This document shows, in pieces, positions 25,980-37,482 of a stretch of 64,000 bases of DNA. The notes beneath the pieces were generated by a model that made no database searches, was not told the origin of the DNA, and was given only the letters and a program-made list of their open reading frames with translations. The stretch is taken from the NCBI GenBank assembly GCA_044226395.1, contig JBGAHD010000001.1, positions 434,001-498,000 of the forward strand, given 5' to 3'. Position numbers and translations under genes: made by a program. Every line of letters starts with the position of its first letter. The first letter of the stretch is position 1. The DNA comes from JBGAHD01 sp044226395. Its GTDB lineage: Bacteria; Pseudomonadota; Gammaproteobacteria; Xanthomonadales; Ahniellaceae.

Positions 25980-26267
25980 CTAACGAATGGCCAAATGGAG
26001 TGAGGCCAGCGCGATGGCGACCAGCACGGCCCAGCCCGACAGGACCCAGCGCGGCACGAGATGGCGAGGAATAAAACCCACGCCGCGCACGAAGCCCGCG
26101 CTCATGCCCCAAAAGACCACGATCGCCAATCGATGGTCGGCGTGCCCGCGGGCATCGGCGAAGAGGATCGGCGCCACGACACCGCCGATCATCAGCATCA
26201 GCGCCGCGATCAGCGACGGCCAGTGAAAGCCCGGCGAGGACGCCGCGCCGGGCTCGGTGCTCGACAT
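25980..26267 (-). CDS. ybgE: YbgE-like cytochrome bd operon protein
   Basis: The 95-residue protein has about three hydrophobic helices and the family signature FWGMSAGFVRGVGFIPRH, similar to the WxxCAGxIHGVGF block of Cyd operon protein YbgE. The start at 26267 overlaps the CydX stop by one base (TGATG), giving translational coupling. It is the last gene of the cyd operon. Its 3' end has a decayed copy at 25094-25170. Confidence 0.75.
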   Translation of the reverse strand: MSSTEPGAASSPGFHWPSLIAALMLMIGGVVAPILFADARGHADHRLAIVVFWGMSAGFVRGVGFIPRHLVPRWVLSGWAVLVAIALASLHLAIR

Positions 26268-26392
26268 CACGTTTCGTCCTGGGCCTTGATCAAGGCTTCG
26301 CGACGCGCGTCTTCGTTCTCGCCCCACATGGCGTTGAGGATCGACAACAACACCGCGAAGCCCACGCCCAAGACCCAACTGAAATACCACAT
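26267..26392 (-). CDS. cydX: Cytochrome bd small subunit CydX
   Basis: A 41-residue single-helix protein: MWYFSWVLGVGFAVLLSILN followed by AMWGENE. This is the hallmark of CydX, which stabilises heme b595/d in cytochrome bd. E. coli CydX has 37 residues. GAAGGAGAAGG gives a strong ribosome-binding site. It lies 83 bases after cydB and overlaps ybgE. Confidence 0.93.
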   Translation of the reverse strand: MWYFSWVLGVGFAVLLSILNAMWGENEDARREALIKAQDET

Positions 26393-26475
26393 GATTCCTT
26401 CTCCTTCGTTCGCACGCGAGCCAGAAAGCGTCGCGCGCGCGTTGGCGGGCCGGCGAGGGGCCGACCCGCTAGTGG

Positions 26476-27615
26476 TCAGTACGCCGAATGCGAATGCTCG
26501 CGTACATAGGCGGCGGTGACCTTGCCGCGCATCACGCGATACGCCCAACTGGTGTAGCCGATGATCAGCGGCATGAAGATCACCACGACCCAGAACATGA
26601 TGCCCAAGGTCAGATGACTCGACGTGCTGTCCCACACCGTCAAACTCGCCATCGGCATTGACGACGAGGGCAGAATGAAGGGAAACAGCGTCGCGCCCGC
26701 CGTGCCGATGATGCCGGCCATGCCGAAGGCCGAGGCGACGAAGGCCGACAAGGTGCGACCGCGCGAGACCCACCACGCTCCGCTCAACAACCCCAAGACA
26801 CCGATCATGGGCACGATCAAGAGCAGGGGATGCGCCGCGAAGTTAGTCCACCAGGCACCGGCCGCGACGACCACGGTCTTCGCCAGCGGATCCGACACGG
26901 CATTGGGATCGATGGCCGAGCTGATCTGATAGCCCGCGATGCCCAAGTGCAACCAAAGACCCGCGACGATGAAAGCAACGACCGCCACGATCGCCGCGAC
27001 AACCGCCGCGCGCGCGGCCCGTCGCGCGATGTCGCCTTCCGTGCGATGGGCGAGATAGTTGCCCCCATGCGCGATGATCATGGCGCTGCTGACCACGCCG
27101 GCGAGCAAGGCGAAGGGATTGAGCAAGGCCCAGAAGCTGCCCGTGTACGTCGGCACCAGAAATTCATTGAACTGAAACGGCACGCCCAGGAACAGATTGC
27201 CGAACGCCACGCCGAAGATCAGCGGTGGCACCGCGCCACCGACGAACAATCCCCAGTCCCAGACTTGGCGCCACGTCGCATGATGAATCTTGCTGCGATA
27301 GTCAAAGCCGACCGGACGAAAGAACAAAGCCCACAGCACCGCCAGCATCGCCCAGTAAAAACCACTGAACGCCGCCGCGTACACCAACGGCCATGCCGCG
27401 AATATCGCGCCACCGGCAGTGATGAACCACACCTGGTTGCCATCCCAATGCGGACCGACGGTATTGATCACGACGCGCCGCTCGACGTCGTTCTTGCCCA
27501 CGAAGGGCAGCAACGCGCCCACGCCCATGTCGTGGCCGTCCATCACCGCGAAGCCGATCAGCAGCACGCCGATCAGCAGCCACCAGATGATCTTCAAGGT
27601 TTCGTAGTCGAACAT
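26476..27615 (-). CDS. cydB: Cytochrome bd ubiquinol oxidase subunit II
   Basis: The 379-residue integral membrane protein has the same length as E. coli CydB. It starts MFDYETLKIIWWLLIGVLL and contains GFAVMDGHDMGVG, HWDGNQVWF and FFRPVGFDYRSK, all standard for CydB. With CydA it forms the quinol oxidase that reduces O2 to water without proton pumping. It lies 10 bases after cydA. Cytochrome bd is known to resist sulfide, which fits the neighbouring sqr. Confidence 0.97.
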   Translation of the reverse strand: MFDYETLKIIWWLLIGVLLIGFAVMDGHDMGVGALLPFVGKNDVERRVVINTVGPHWDGNQVWFITAGGAIFAAWPLVYAAAFSGFYWAMLAVLWALFFRPVGFDYRSKIHHATWRQVWDWGLFVGGAVPPLIFGVAFGNLFLGVPFQFNEFLVPTYTGSFWALLNPFALLAGVVSSAMIIAHGGNYLAHRTEGDIARRAARAAVVAAIVAVVAFIVAGLWLHLGIAGYQISSAIDPNAVSDPLAKTVVVAAGAWWTNFAAHPLLLIVPMIGVLGLLSGAWWVSRGRTLSAFVASAFGMAGIIGTAGATLFPFILPSSSMPMASLTVWDSTSSHLTLGIMFWVVVIFMPLIIGYTSWAYRVMRGKVTAAYVREHSHSAY

Positions 27616-27625
27616 GGCAGGCTCC

Positions 27626-29197
27626 TCAGGCGTGCGCCAGCGTGGACGGGGACGATTCGCCTTCGTAGCGACCCGTGCCCAGACTCGCGGGCCCCAGGCG
27701 CGCGAACTTGATCATCAAGTACATCTCCACCACCAGCAGCACGGTGTAGAAGCCGATGAAGCCCGCGAGCGAGCCGTAGAGGCTGCCCACGCTCAGACTT
27801 GATACCGACAAATGCGTGGGCAACACGCCATAAATCGTCCACGGCTGTCGACCGTACTCGGCCACGAACCACCCCAGTTCGCAGGCGATCCACGGCGCGG
27901 GCAGCATCCACACGGCCGCGCGCAGCAACCACGGCCAACGCCAGAAATCGCCGCGAACGGTCACGTAGAACGACGCCGCGAACAGCATCAGCATCAAGAA
28001 ACCCAGCCCGACCATCGCGCGGAAACTCCAGAACATCGGCGCCACGCGCGGGATGGTGTCGTCGGTAGCCTGATCGATCATCGCCGGCGTCGCTTGACTC
28101 ACGTCGGCCACGTATTTGCGCAGCAGCAGGCCAAAGCCTAGATCGGACTTGTGTCGTTCAAACGTGGCGCGCGCGGTTTCATCGGCGCCATTGGCGCGCA
28201 AGGCCTCGAGCGCGCGCACGGCGTCGATTCCGTTGATGATGCGCGCGCGATTGTGGGCCTTGATCTCGGCGATGCCCGGAATCTGCTTGCTGATCGAGCG
28301 CGTGCCTATCAGGCCCATGACCCAGGGAATCTTCACTTCCCAGTCATTCTTCTCTTCGGCTTCGTTGGGCCAGGCGACCAGATTGAAGCCCGCCGGCGCG
28401 GGTTCGGTTTCCCACATGGCTTCGAGCGTGGCCATCTTGGTCTGCTGCGCTTCGCCGACGGTATAGCCCGACTCGTCACCGAGCACGATCACCGAGCACG
28501 CGGACGCCAGACCAAACGCCGCCGCGACGCGAAAACTCCGCTTCGCGAACTCGATATCGCGCCCCTTGAGCAGATACCACGCCGAAATCGACAGCACGAA
28601 CATCGCGCCCGTCACATACCCCGCCGACACCGTGTGCACGAACTTGGCCTGCGCGTCGGGGTTGAACACCACGGCCCAGAAGTCCGTCATCTCCATGCGC
28701 ATGGTCTGATAGTTGAACTCGGCGCCAACCGGATGCTGCATCCAGCCGTTGGCGATCAAGATCCACAGCGCCGACAGATTGGTACCGATCGCCATCAGCA
28801 AAGTCACGGCCAGATGTTGCACGCGCGAGAGCCGGTCCCAACCGAAAAAGAACAAACCCACGAAGGTCGATTCGAGAAAGAAGGCCATCAAGCCCTCGAT
28901 CGCCAGCGGCGCGCCGAAGATGTCGCCGACGTAGTGCGAGTAGTACGCCCAGTTGGTGCCGAACTGAAATTCCAGCGTGATGCCCGTGGTGATGCCCAGC
29001 GCGAAGTTGATGCCGAACAACTTGCCCCAGTAGCGCGTCATGTCCTTCCACACGACCTTGCCGGTCATCACGTAGACGCTTTCCATCACGACCAGCAGCC
29101 AGACCATGCCCAGTGTCAGCGGCACGAACAGAAAGTGGTACATCGCCGTCACCGCGAACTGCAGGCGGGATAAATCGACCAAGTGTTCCGAGATCAT
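27626..29197 (-). CDS. cydA: Cytochrome bd ubiquinol oxidase subunit I
   Basis: The 523-residue membrane protein is close in length to E. coli CydA (522). LSRLQFAVTAMYHFLFVPLT has the axial heme His, and SIPRVAP-like (TIPRVAPMFW) and GWFVAEYGRQPW segments are typical. The segment about residues 250-390 is a long Q-loop with KIPWVMGLIGTRS and SDLGFGLLLRKY, placing it in the E. coli-type L subfamily. The start at 29197 overlaps the stop of the small cydP gene (ATGA). Confidence 0.97.
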   Translation of the reverse strand: MISEHLVDLSRLQFAVTAMYHFLFVPLTLGMVWLLVVMESVYVMTGKVVWKDMTRYWGKLFGINFALGITTGITLEFQFGTNWAYYSHYVGDIFGAPLAIEGLMAFFLESTFVGLFFFGWDRLSRVQHLAVTLLMAIGTNLSALWILIANGWMQHPVGAEFNYQTMRMEMTDFWAVVFNPDAQAKFVHTVSAGYVTGAMFVLSISAWYLLKGRDIEFAKRSFRVAAAFGLASACSVIVLGDESGYTVGEAQQTKMATLEAMWETEPAPAGFNLVAWPNEAEEKNDWEVKIPWVMGLIGTRSISKQIPGIAEIKAHNRARIINGIDAVRALEALRANGADETARATFERHKSDLGFGLLLRKYVADVSQATPAMIDQATDDTIPRVAPMFWSFRAMVGLGFLMLMLFAASFYVTVRGDFWRWPWLLRAAVWMLPAPWIACELGWFVAEYGRQPWTIYGVLPTHLSVSSLSVGSLYGSLAGFIGFYTVLLVVEMYLMIKFARLGPASLGTGRYEGESSPSTLAHA

Positions 29198-29361
29198 CGG
29201 GTTTCTCCAGAAGAATTCAGGACATGGCCGGCCGCCGAATCCTCGGTGACGGGCACGCGCGCGTCGCGCACGAAGATCGTCCAGATCACCCCCAGCGCGA
29301 CGAGCTTGAGCGTCGCGATCACGATGAGGTGCCGGAGCAATCGGCGTTGAGAAGAGGTCAT
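29194..29361 (-). CDS. cydP: CydP-like cytochrome oxidase small subunit
   Basis: The 55-residue protein has one transmembrane helix (LIVIATLKLVALGVIWTIF, about residues 12-30) flanked by basic residues before and FVRDARVPV after. This matches the putative cytochrome-oxidase small subunit CydP found ahead of cydA in xanthomonads and relatives. Its stop overlaps the cydA start by four bases, so it is translationally coupled. It heads the cyd operon. Confidence 0.75.
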   Translation of the reverse strand: MTSSQRRLLRHLIVIATLKLVALGVIWTIFVRDARVPVTEDSAAGHVLNSSGETR

Positions 29362-29753
29362 CGACGTGGATCCGATGCGGACACGACGACCGGATGGAAG
29401 GGCTGGCCAACGTCGCCCGAGGGGCGATGCAAGCGCTGGCGCGCGTCGTTGTCGGCGGCAAGGATAGACCCGGGGCGGGGTACTGCCAAGGCGGTGTTGC
29501 GGCGACATGGTGTCGCGGCGCGGTGCGAGGAACGCCAATTCGTCAGTACCGCAACTGACACGGACAGTTCGCGTGAAGAGGATCGGCCAGGGATGAAGTC
29601 GCGAGCTGAGCGATCCGTGACCAAGGCCATGTCTCGAACCGCGGCGAGTGGCCATAAGCCGCGCTTATCGCGCGCGACATCTTCTTCGAAAGAGCGATGG
29701 CGACTAAACGGCTGCTTGGTCATGGCGCTGGGGGATCGCGCGTCGAGGCGCGG
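29362..29753. other. 392-bp intergenic region with the cyd promoter
   Basis: It lies between the BigR-like gene's 3' end and the cydP start, so it should hold the cyd promoter. An inverted repeat sits at 29542-29559. No FNR-type box (TTGAT-N4-ATCAA) is evident, and I find no gene. Confidence 0.6.
29542..29559. promoter_or_regulatory. Inverted repeat upstream of the cyd operon
   Basis: GTCAGT (29542-29547) and ACTGAC (29554-29559) are exact inverted hexamers with a 6-base spacer, about 180 bases upstream of cydP. It may be a regulator site; evidence is position and symmetry only. Confidence 0.35.
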
Positions 29754-30125
29754 CTAACGCGCGCCGCAATAGGTCCGACGCAAGACGCCAATGATCTCGC
29801 GCACCGGCCCCTCGGCGAGCCCGTAGTAGATTGACTGGGCGTCGCGACGGGTGCTGACCAGGCCTTCTTCGCGCAGCAAGGCCAGGTGCTGCGAAAGCGC
29901 CGATTGCGAAAGATCGACCAAGGCGTTGATCTCGCTGACCGTGCGCTCGCACTCGGCCAGCAGGCACAGAATCAGCAGGCGGCGGTGATTGGCCAGGGCC
30001 TTGAGCAGATCGGCGGCTTGCAAGGCATGTGGCGCCAAATCGGCGATGCCTTGGGGCAGCTTGGCCCGGGAGGGCTTGCGGGCTTGCGGTCGGGAGGTTC
30101 GCATGAGTCCGTCCATCAGTTGCAT
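29754..30125 (-). CDS. ArsR-family repressor, BigR/SqrR-like
   Basis: The 123-residue winged-HTH protein has LLKALANHRRLLILCLLAE then LSQSALSQHLALLREEGLV. Cysteines at 54 (within LILCLL) and 120 (RTYCGAR) fall where BigR/SqrR carry the pair that forms a disulfide or polysulfide bridge on persulfide exposure; the usual metal-site ligands of ArsR are absent. It therefore probably derepresses sulfide-handling genes. It diverges from DUF2892 across an operator-like site. The exact start is unclear: ATGs at 30125, 30116 and 30104 are in frame, and only the last leaves room for a leader. Confidence 0.82.
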   Translation of the reverse strand: MQLMDGLMRTSRPQARKPSRAKLPQGIADLAPHALQAADLLKALANHRRLLILCLLAECERTVSEINALVDLSQSALSQHLALLREEGLVSTRRDAQSIYYGLAEGPVREIIGVLRRTYCGAR

Positions 30126-30148
30126 CTAATATTAGGTATTGCTACAGT
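30126..30148. promoter_or_regulatory. Operator-like site between the BigR-like gene and DUF2892
   Basis: CTAATATTAG (30126-30135) is a perfect 10-bp palindrome. Overlapping it, TATTAG-GTATTG-CTACAGT (30130-30148) matches the sites upstream of both rhodanese genes. It abuts the most upstream regulator start codon and precedes DUF2892 by 42 bases. Confidence 0.65.
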
Positions 30149-30189
30149 ACACCCATCCGGCGCCTGCCGGAAGTGACTGAGGAGTCGCC

Positions 30190-30390
30190 ATGAACATCGA
30201 TCGCGCCGTCTTCGCCTTCGCCGGGACCCTGATCCTGGTCTCGCTCGTGCTCACACACTACGTCTCGCCGTGGTTCTGGTTGCTGACGGCCTTCGTCGGC
30301 GCCAATCTGCTGCAGGCGGCCTTCACGGGCTTCTGTCCGGCTGCCATGATCCTGGCGCGGCTGGGCATGAAGCCCGGCAAGGCGTTCTGA
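30190..30390 (+). CDS. DUF2892 (YgaP-type) inner-membrane protein
   Basis: The 66-residue protein has two hydrophobic helices (about residues 7-22 and 28-45) and the family signature FTGFCPAAMILARLGMK. DUF2892 modules are found alone or fused to rhodanese (as in YgaP) and commonly lie in BigR-type operons. GAGGAG lies 6 bases before the ATG. First gene of the RND/TrxC/OsmC gene string. Confidence 0.88.
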   Translation: MNIDRAVFAFAGTLILVSLVLTHYVSPWFWLLTAFVGANLLQAAFTGFCPAAMILARLGMKPGKAF

Positions 30391-30404
30391 ACCGACCGCG
30401 CCAA

Positions 30405-30437
30405 CGCCGCCCCGCGCGACCTCGTGTCGGGGCGGCG
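30405..30437 (+). terminator. Hairpin between DUF2892 and the RND adaptor
   Basis: CGCCGCCCCG (30405-30414) pairs with CGGGGCGGCG (30428-30437) around a 13-base loop. No T-run follows; it may attenuate rather than stop transcription into the pump genes. Confidence 0.4.
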
Positions 30438-30453
30438 CCACAGGGAGTGACCC

Positions 30454-31523
30454 ATGATCGTCAAAGGCCCAAGACTCGCCAGCCTGCTGTCCACCACGCT
30501 CCTGCTCGCCGCGTGCGGTGGCACGCCCGAATCCACGACGCCGCCGCCGGTCGACACGGGCCTGGCCACCTTGCAGGCCACGCCCGAACCCGCGATGCGC
30601 GAGCGCGTGTGGGACGGCGTGGTCGAGGCGGTCAACCAAGCCACGCTGTCGGCGCAGACCGGCGGTCGCGTGCGCGAACTGCCCTTCGACGTCAATGATC
30701 TGGTGCAGGCGGGCGACGTGGTCGTGCGCTTCACCGATGTCGAGCAGCAGGCCGCGCAACGTCAAGCCGAGGCCGCCCTGCGCGCGGCGCGCGCGGCTTT
30801 CAACGAAGCCGAAGCTGAGTACACCCGCATTCGCGACATCTTCGAACGCAAGTTGGTCTCGCGCACGCAGTTCGATCAAGCCACCGCGCGCCGCGACGCC
30901 ACCCGCGCGCAACTCGAATCCGCCGAAGCTGCCGTGCGCGCCGCCGGCGAGCAAGTCGACTACACCGCCGTGCGCGCGCCTTACACCGGCATCGTCACGC
31001 AACGTCATGTCGAAGTGGGCGAGACCGTGCGTCCGGGGCAGCCGCTGATCTCGGGCCTGTCGCTCGATCGACTGCGGCTCAATGTCTCGGTGCCGCAGAG
31101 CGACGTGGCCGCCATTCGCGAACACGGGCGCGCCGCCTTGCTGCTGGCCGATGGTCGACGGCTCGATGCGACGCGCGTCACCGTGTTTCCCTACGCCGAT
31201 CCTCAGACGCACAGCTTCAGCGTGCGCGTCGAACTGCCGCAGGCCGAGACGGGCCTGCAACCGGGCATGATCGCCAAGGTCGCCTTCGTCATCGGCGAAG
31301 CGCAGCGCTTGCGCGTGCCGATCAGCGCGCTCGTGCAGCGCAGTGAGGTCAGCGGCGTCTACGTGGTCGACGCGCAAGGCCCGCGTCTGCGTCAGGTGCG
31401 CCTGGGTCATCGTCAGGGCGATCGCGTCGAAGTGCTCGCGGGCCTGGCGGAAGGCGAGCGCATCGCGACTGATCCTGTCGCGGCCGGCTTGTGGCTGAGC
31501 GCGCGTCAGCGCGGAGCACAGTC

Positions 31524-31527
<4 letters not shown>
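30454..31527 (+). CDS. RND efflux periplasmic adaptor lipoprotein
   Basis: The 357-residue protein begins with a lipoprotein signal (TLLLAACGG lipobox, Cys near residue 28). It has a biotinyl-lipoyl-like half (VWDGVVEAVNQATLSAQ and GRVRELPFDVNDLVQAGD), a coiled-coil hairpin (about residues 88-165) and a beta-barrel part (YTGIVTQRHVEVGETVRPGQ). This is the MFP/HlyD-type adaptor layout. It links the RND pump to an outer-membrane channel, which is not encoded nearby. Its stop overlaps the pump start by four bases (ATGA). Confidence 0.92.
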
Positions 31528-34750
<3,223 letters not shown>

Positions 34751-34754
<4 letters not shown>

Positions 34755-35215
34755 GCGATGACGATCTGCTGCTGGCTTGCCCGCATTGTCACGCGATGAA
34801 TCGCGTGCCGCAGGAGCGGCTCGAGGATCGCCCCGACTGCGGTCAATGCCAGCGTCCGATGTTCACGGGCGAGCCGTTTCCACTCACCAGCGCGAACTTC
34901 GACAAGCACGCGCTCGAGGCCGATCTGCCCTTGCTCGTGGATTTCTGGGCACCGTGGTGCGGGCCTTGCCTCGCGATGGCGCCGGGTTACGCGCAAGCCG
35001 CCACGCATCTCGAGCCTTGGATCCATCTGGCCAAGGTCGATACGCAGGCACAACCCGAGTTGGGCGAACAGTTCGGTATTCGCAGCATTCCGACCCTGAT
35101 TCTGTTTCATCGCGGCCAGGAACTCGCGCGCCACTCCGGCACCGTGCCCGCGGGCGCGATCGTCCAGTTCGCGCAAGCCGCCTTGATGCGACATTTGCAA
35201 GGAGATGCGACGTGA
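34751..35215 (+). CDS. trxC: Thioredoxin TrxC
   Basis: The 154-residue protein has an N-terminal zinc-ribbon with two CxxC pairs (CPHC near residue 10 and CGQC near residue 30), followed by a thioredoxin domain with WCGPC near residue 70. This is the thioredoxin-2 layout. It reduces disulfides and, plausibly here, protein persulfides. The ATG overlaps the pump stop (ATGA), and its stop overlaps the OsmC start (GTGA). Confidence 0.93.
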
Positions 35216-35670
35216 GCGAAGCCGGCTTCACCGTCACGGTCGAGCAAGAAAGCGACTACGTCTTTCGCGTGCGCTTTGACGATACCGCTATTCCCGACTT
35301 GCTGACCGACGAGCCCGAACCCTTGGGGCACGGCAGCGGGCCCAATCCTTCGCGACTGCTCGTCGCGGCGGTCGCCAACTGCATGAGCGCGAGCCTGCTC
35401 TTCGCGCTGCGCAAGTTCAAGAACGAGCCGGGACAGATCGTCACCACGGCCAAGGCCATCATGGGACGCAATGCCCAGGGGCGCTTGCGCGTGTCGCGCA
35501 TCGAGGCCAGCATCCGGCTGCCCGATCCCATCGATCAATACGAGTCGCTGCCACGCATCCTGCAGCAGTTCGAACAGTTCTGCGTGGTCACCGAAAGCGT
35601 GCGCTCTGGCGTTCAAGTCGACGTGCAAGTGATCGACGCCGAAGGGCGGCGACTGCACCCCGAGATCTGA
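35212..35670 (+). CDS. OsmC/Ohr-family protein
   Basis: The 152-residue protein has the paired cysteines of OsmC-type peroxidases (VAAVANCMSASL and FEQFCVVTESV). OsmC proteins reduce organic peroxides, and some act on persulfides. The GTG start at 35212 follows AAGGAG and overlaps the trxC stop. It is the last gene of the operon that starts with DUF2892. Confidence 0.85.
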   Translation: MSEAGFTVTVEQESDYVFRVRFDDTAIPDLLTDEPEPLGHGSGPNPSRLLVAAVANCMSASLLFALRKFKNEPGQIVTTAKAIMGRNAQGRLRVSRIEASIRLPDPIDQYESLPRILQQFEQFCVVTESVRSGVQVDVQVIDAEGRRLHPEI

Positions 35671-35771
35671 AGCGGTCGACGCTTCGCCCGCGAAAGCGTG
35701 ACCGGCGCGTGTTGTACGCGCCCATCGCGAAATGACATGATGCGCCATCGTCGATCCGTCGACTTCGAGCG

Positions 35772-37421
35772 ATGATCCGCATGCGTCTGCGTTTCTCGAT
35801 CGGCCCGCGCGCCTACCGCGTCGTGGCTTGCTTGTTCGTCTTGCTGTTCGCGTCAACGACCCAGGCCGCCGAAGTGGCGCTGGCCGCGACCTCCGCGTCG
35901 TATTTCGAGAACGCCGCCCGCGCGCGGCGCGCGCATGATCGGCCTTGGTCGCCGAGCGAAGGCCAGCTCGGTAATCTTCGTCATTTGCAAATCACCGCGC
36001 GCGATTGCGTGGTGCGTGTTGTCTCGGGTCGTGAGAATCGCGTTTTCCCCGGCACCATGCCGGTCATCGCGGTCGAGAAATCGCGCGTGCTCGATACCGA
36101 TCCGAATGAGCAACCGACACCGCGCGACATCGTGCTCGCGCCCGATCACGCGCAGGCCTGTCCGGGCGTGGGCAGCTGCGGCTTGACGGTCACGTCGGTC
36201 ACCGACGCGCCGCGCATTGGCGGCAAGGACGACGTGTGCTTCACCGTCGAACTCGCCACGGCTCACGATATGTTGATCGGCGGCGATGGCCTGACCCTGC
36301 TGTTCGATCGTCTGCAACAGCCGATGCTCAGGCTCTACATCAACCCCAGCGCGCGCATCAACGTGTGGTTTCAGCAAGTGCAGATGGGCTTTCTGTCGAT
36401 TGATGCCAATGCGCCCGCGCGTGTGGGTGGCAGTGGTCGCGTCGATCTGTTGAGCGCCAGCAGCTCCAATCGCGCCAGCGCGATGTACTTGCAGGGCTTC
36501 GACGCCAAGCGCGTCGGCATCTCGACCACGACTACCGGTACCACGTGGGCGATTCGCATCGGCGATCAGACGAGCGCCGGTTACTACCAGCCCGCGCGCG
36601 CGCCAGGCAAGATCGCCAAGGAATACAGGATCGAGATCGACGGTCCCCTCGATCGTCTCGAAGTGCCCGCCGGCAGCGTCACGCCCGTGCCCTTGAGCGA
36701 CGCGACCCGCGAGGCCACGCGCAAGCTTCGCGATGACGTGCTCCAGCGCTTCGGCCCCATGCCCGCGCTGCCGCCGAGCGACCCCGCGTTTCCGCTGGCG
36801 AAGGATGCGCTGGGGATGCTGCCATTGAGCGGTCGCGAGCGCGTCGCGCAAGTCGTGTCGCGCTATCTGCCGAAGACCGTCGAGATCACCGAAGTGGCGC
36901 TGTGGAAGAAGGGCGGTCGTCTCGAAGGCACAGCACCCGATGCCGCGACCGCGAGAGGCATCGCCAAGTTGCTTGAGGCGTCCGGCGAATTCACGGCCAT
37001 AAGCGGTGGAGGCGGCACCGCAAAAGGCGACCGTTTCGCGTTTTCCGTGCAGATGCATTTCTCCTGCGAGGCGCCGGGCGAACCGAGCGAGTGTCCCGCC
37101 GCCGTGCCGCCGGGCTCGACCGAATACACCATCATGCAAGTGCGCGATACCTTGCGTCCCTTGCTCGCGCCCGACGCGACCTTTCGCGATTTGAGCTACA
37201 AGGACGGCCGCTATCATCTGCAAGCCGATGCCGCCAATGAAGCACAAGCGCGCGCGGCGTTGGACCGCATCAGCAAGGGCACGCGTTTGGTGAGCTCGTC
37301 GGTTTCGGGGATCGGTCCGCCCACGGGCGGGCCGACGATGCCATTCGAAACGTGGATGGAATTGGTCTGCCCCAAGCCGCCGAGGCCGGATGGCATTTGC
37401 GTGCCGGCAGAGTCGCCGTGA
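35772..37421 (+). CDS. Exported protein of unknown function with a PilN-like C-terminal segment
   Basis: The 549-residue protein has a signal peptide (CLFVLLFASTTQAAE). Residues 50-290 are beta-rich and resemble DUF2807-type autoadhesin-like domains loosely (VDLLSASSSNRASAMYL). A later segment (RLEGTAPDAATARGIAKLLE) recalls the ring-building fold of PilN/secretion proteins. Two regions contain cysteine pairs that may form disulfides. No family is assigned with confidence; it is probably periplasmic or secreted. It stands alone between OsmC and chrA. Confidence 0.5.
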   Translation: MIRMRLRFSIGPRAYRVVACLFVLLFASTTQAAEVALAATSASYFENAARARRAHDRPWSPSEGQLGNLRHLQITARDCVVRVVSGRENRVFPGTMPVIAVEKSRVLDTDPNEQPTPRDIVLAPDHAQACPGVGSCGLTVTSVTDAPRIGGKDDVCFTVELATAHDMLIGGDGLTLLFDRLQQPMLRLYINPSARINVWFQQVQMGFLSIDANAPARVGGSGRVDLLSASSSNRASAMYLQGFDAKRVGISTTTTGTTWAIRIGDQTSAGYYQPARAPGKIAKEYRIEIDGPLDRLEVPAGSVTPVPLSDATREATRKLRDDVLQRFGPMPALPPSDPAFPLAKDALGMLPLSGRERVAQVVSRYLPKTVEITEVALWKKGGRLEGTAPDAATARGIAKLLEASGEFTAISGGGGTAKGDRFAFSVQMHFSCEAPGEPSECPAAVPPGSTEYTIMQVRDTLRPLLAPDATFRDLSYKDGRYHLQADAANEAQARAALDRISKGTRLVSSSVSGIGPPTGGPTMPFETWMELVCPKPPRPDGICVPAESP

Positions 37422-37482
37422 TCCTCAAGCGCGGCATGCGATGATGCGATTCGCGCGCGAGCGAAGCTTGGGGTGAGCATTC

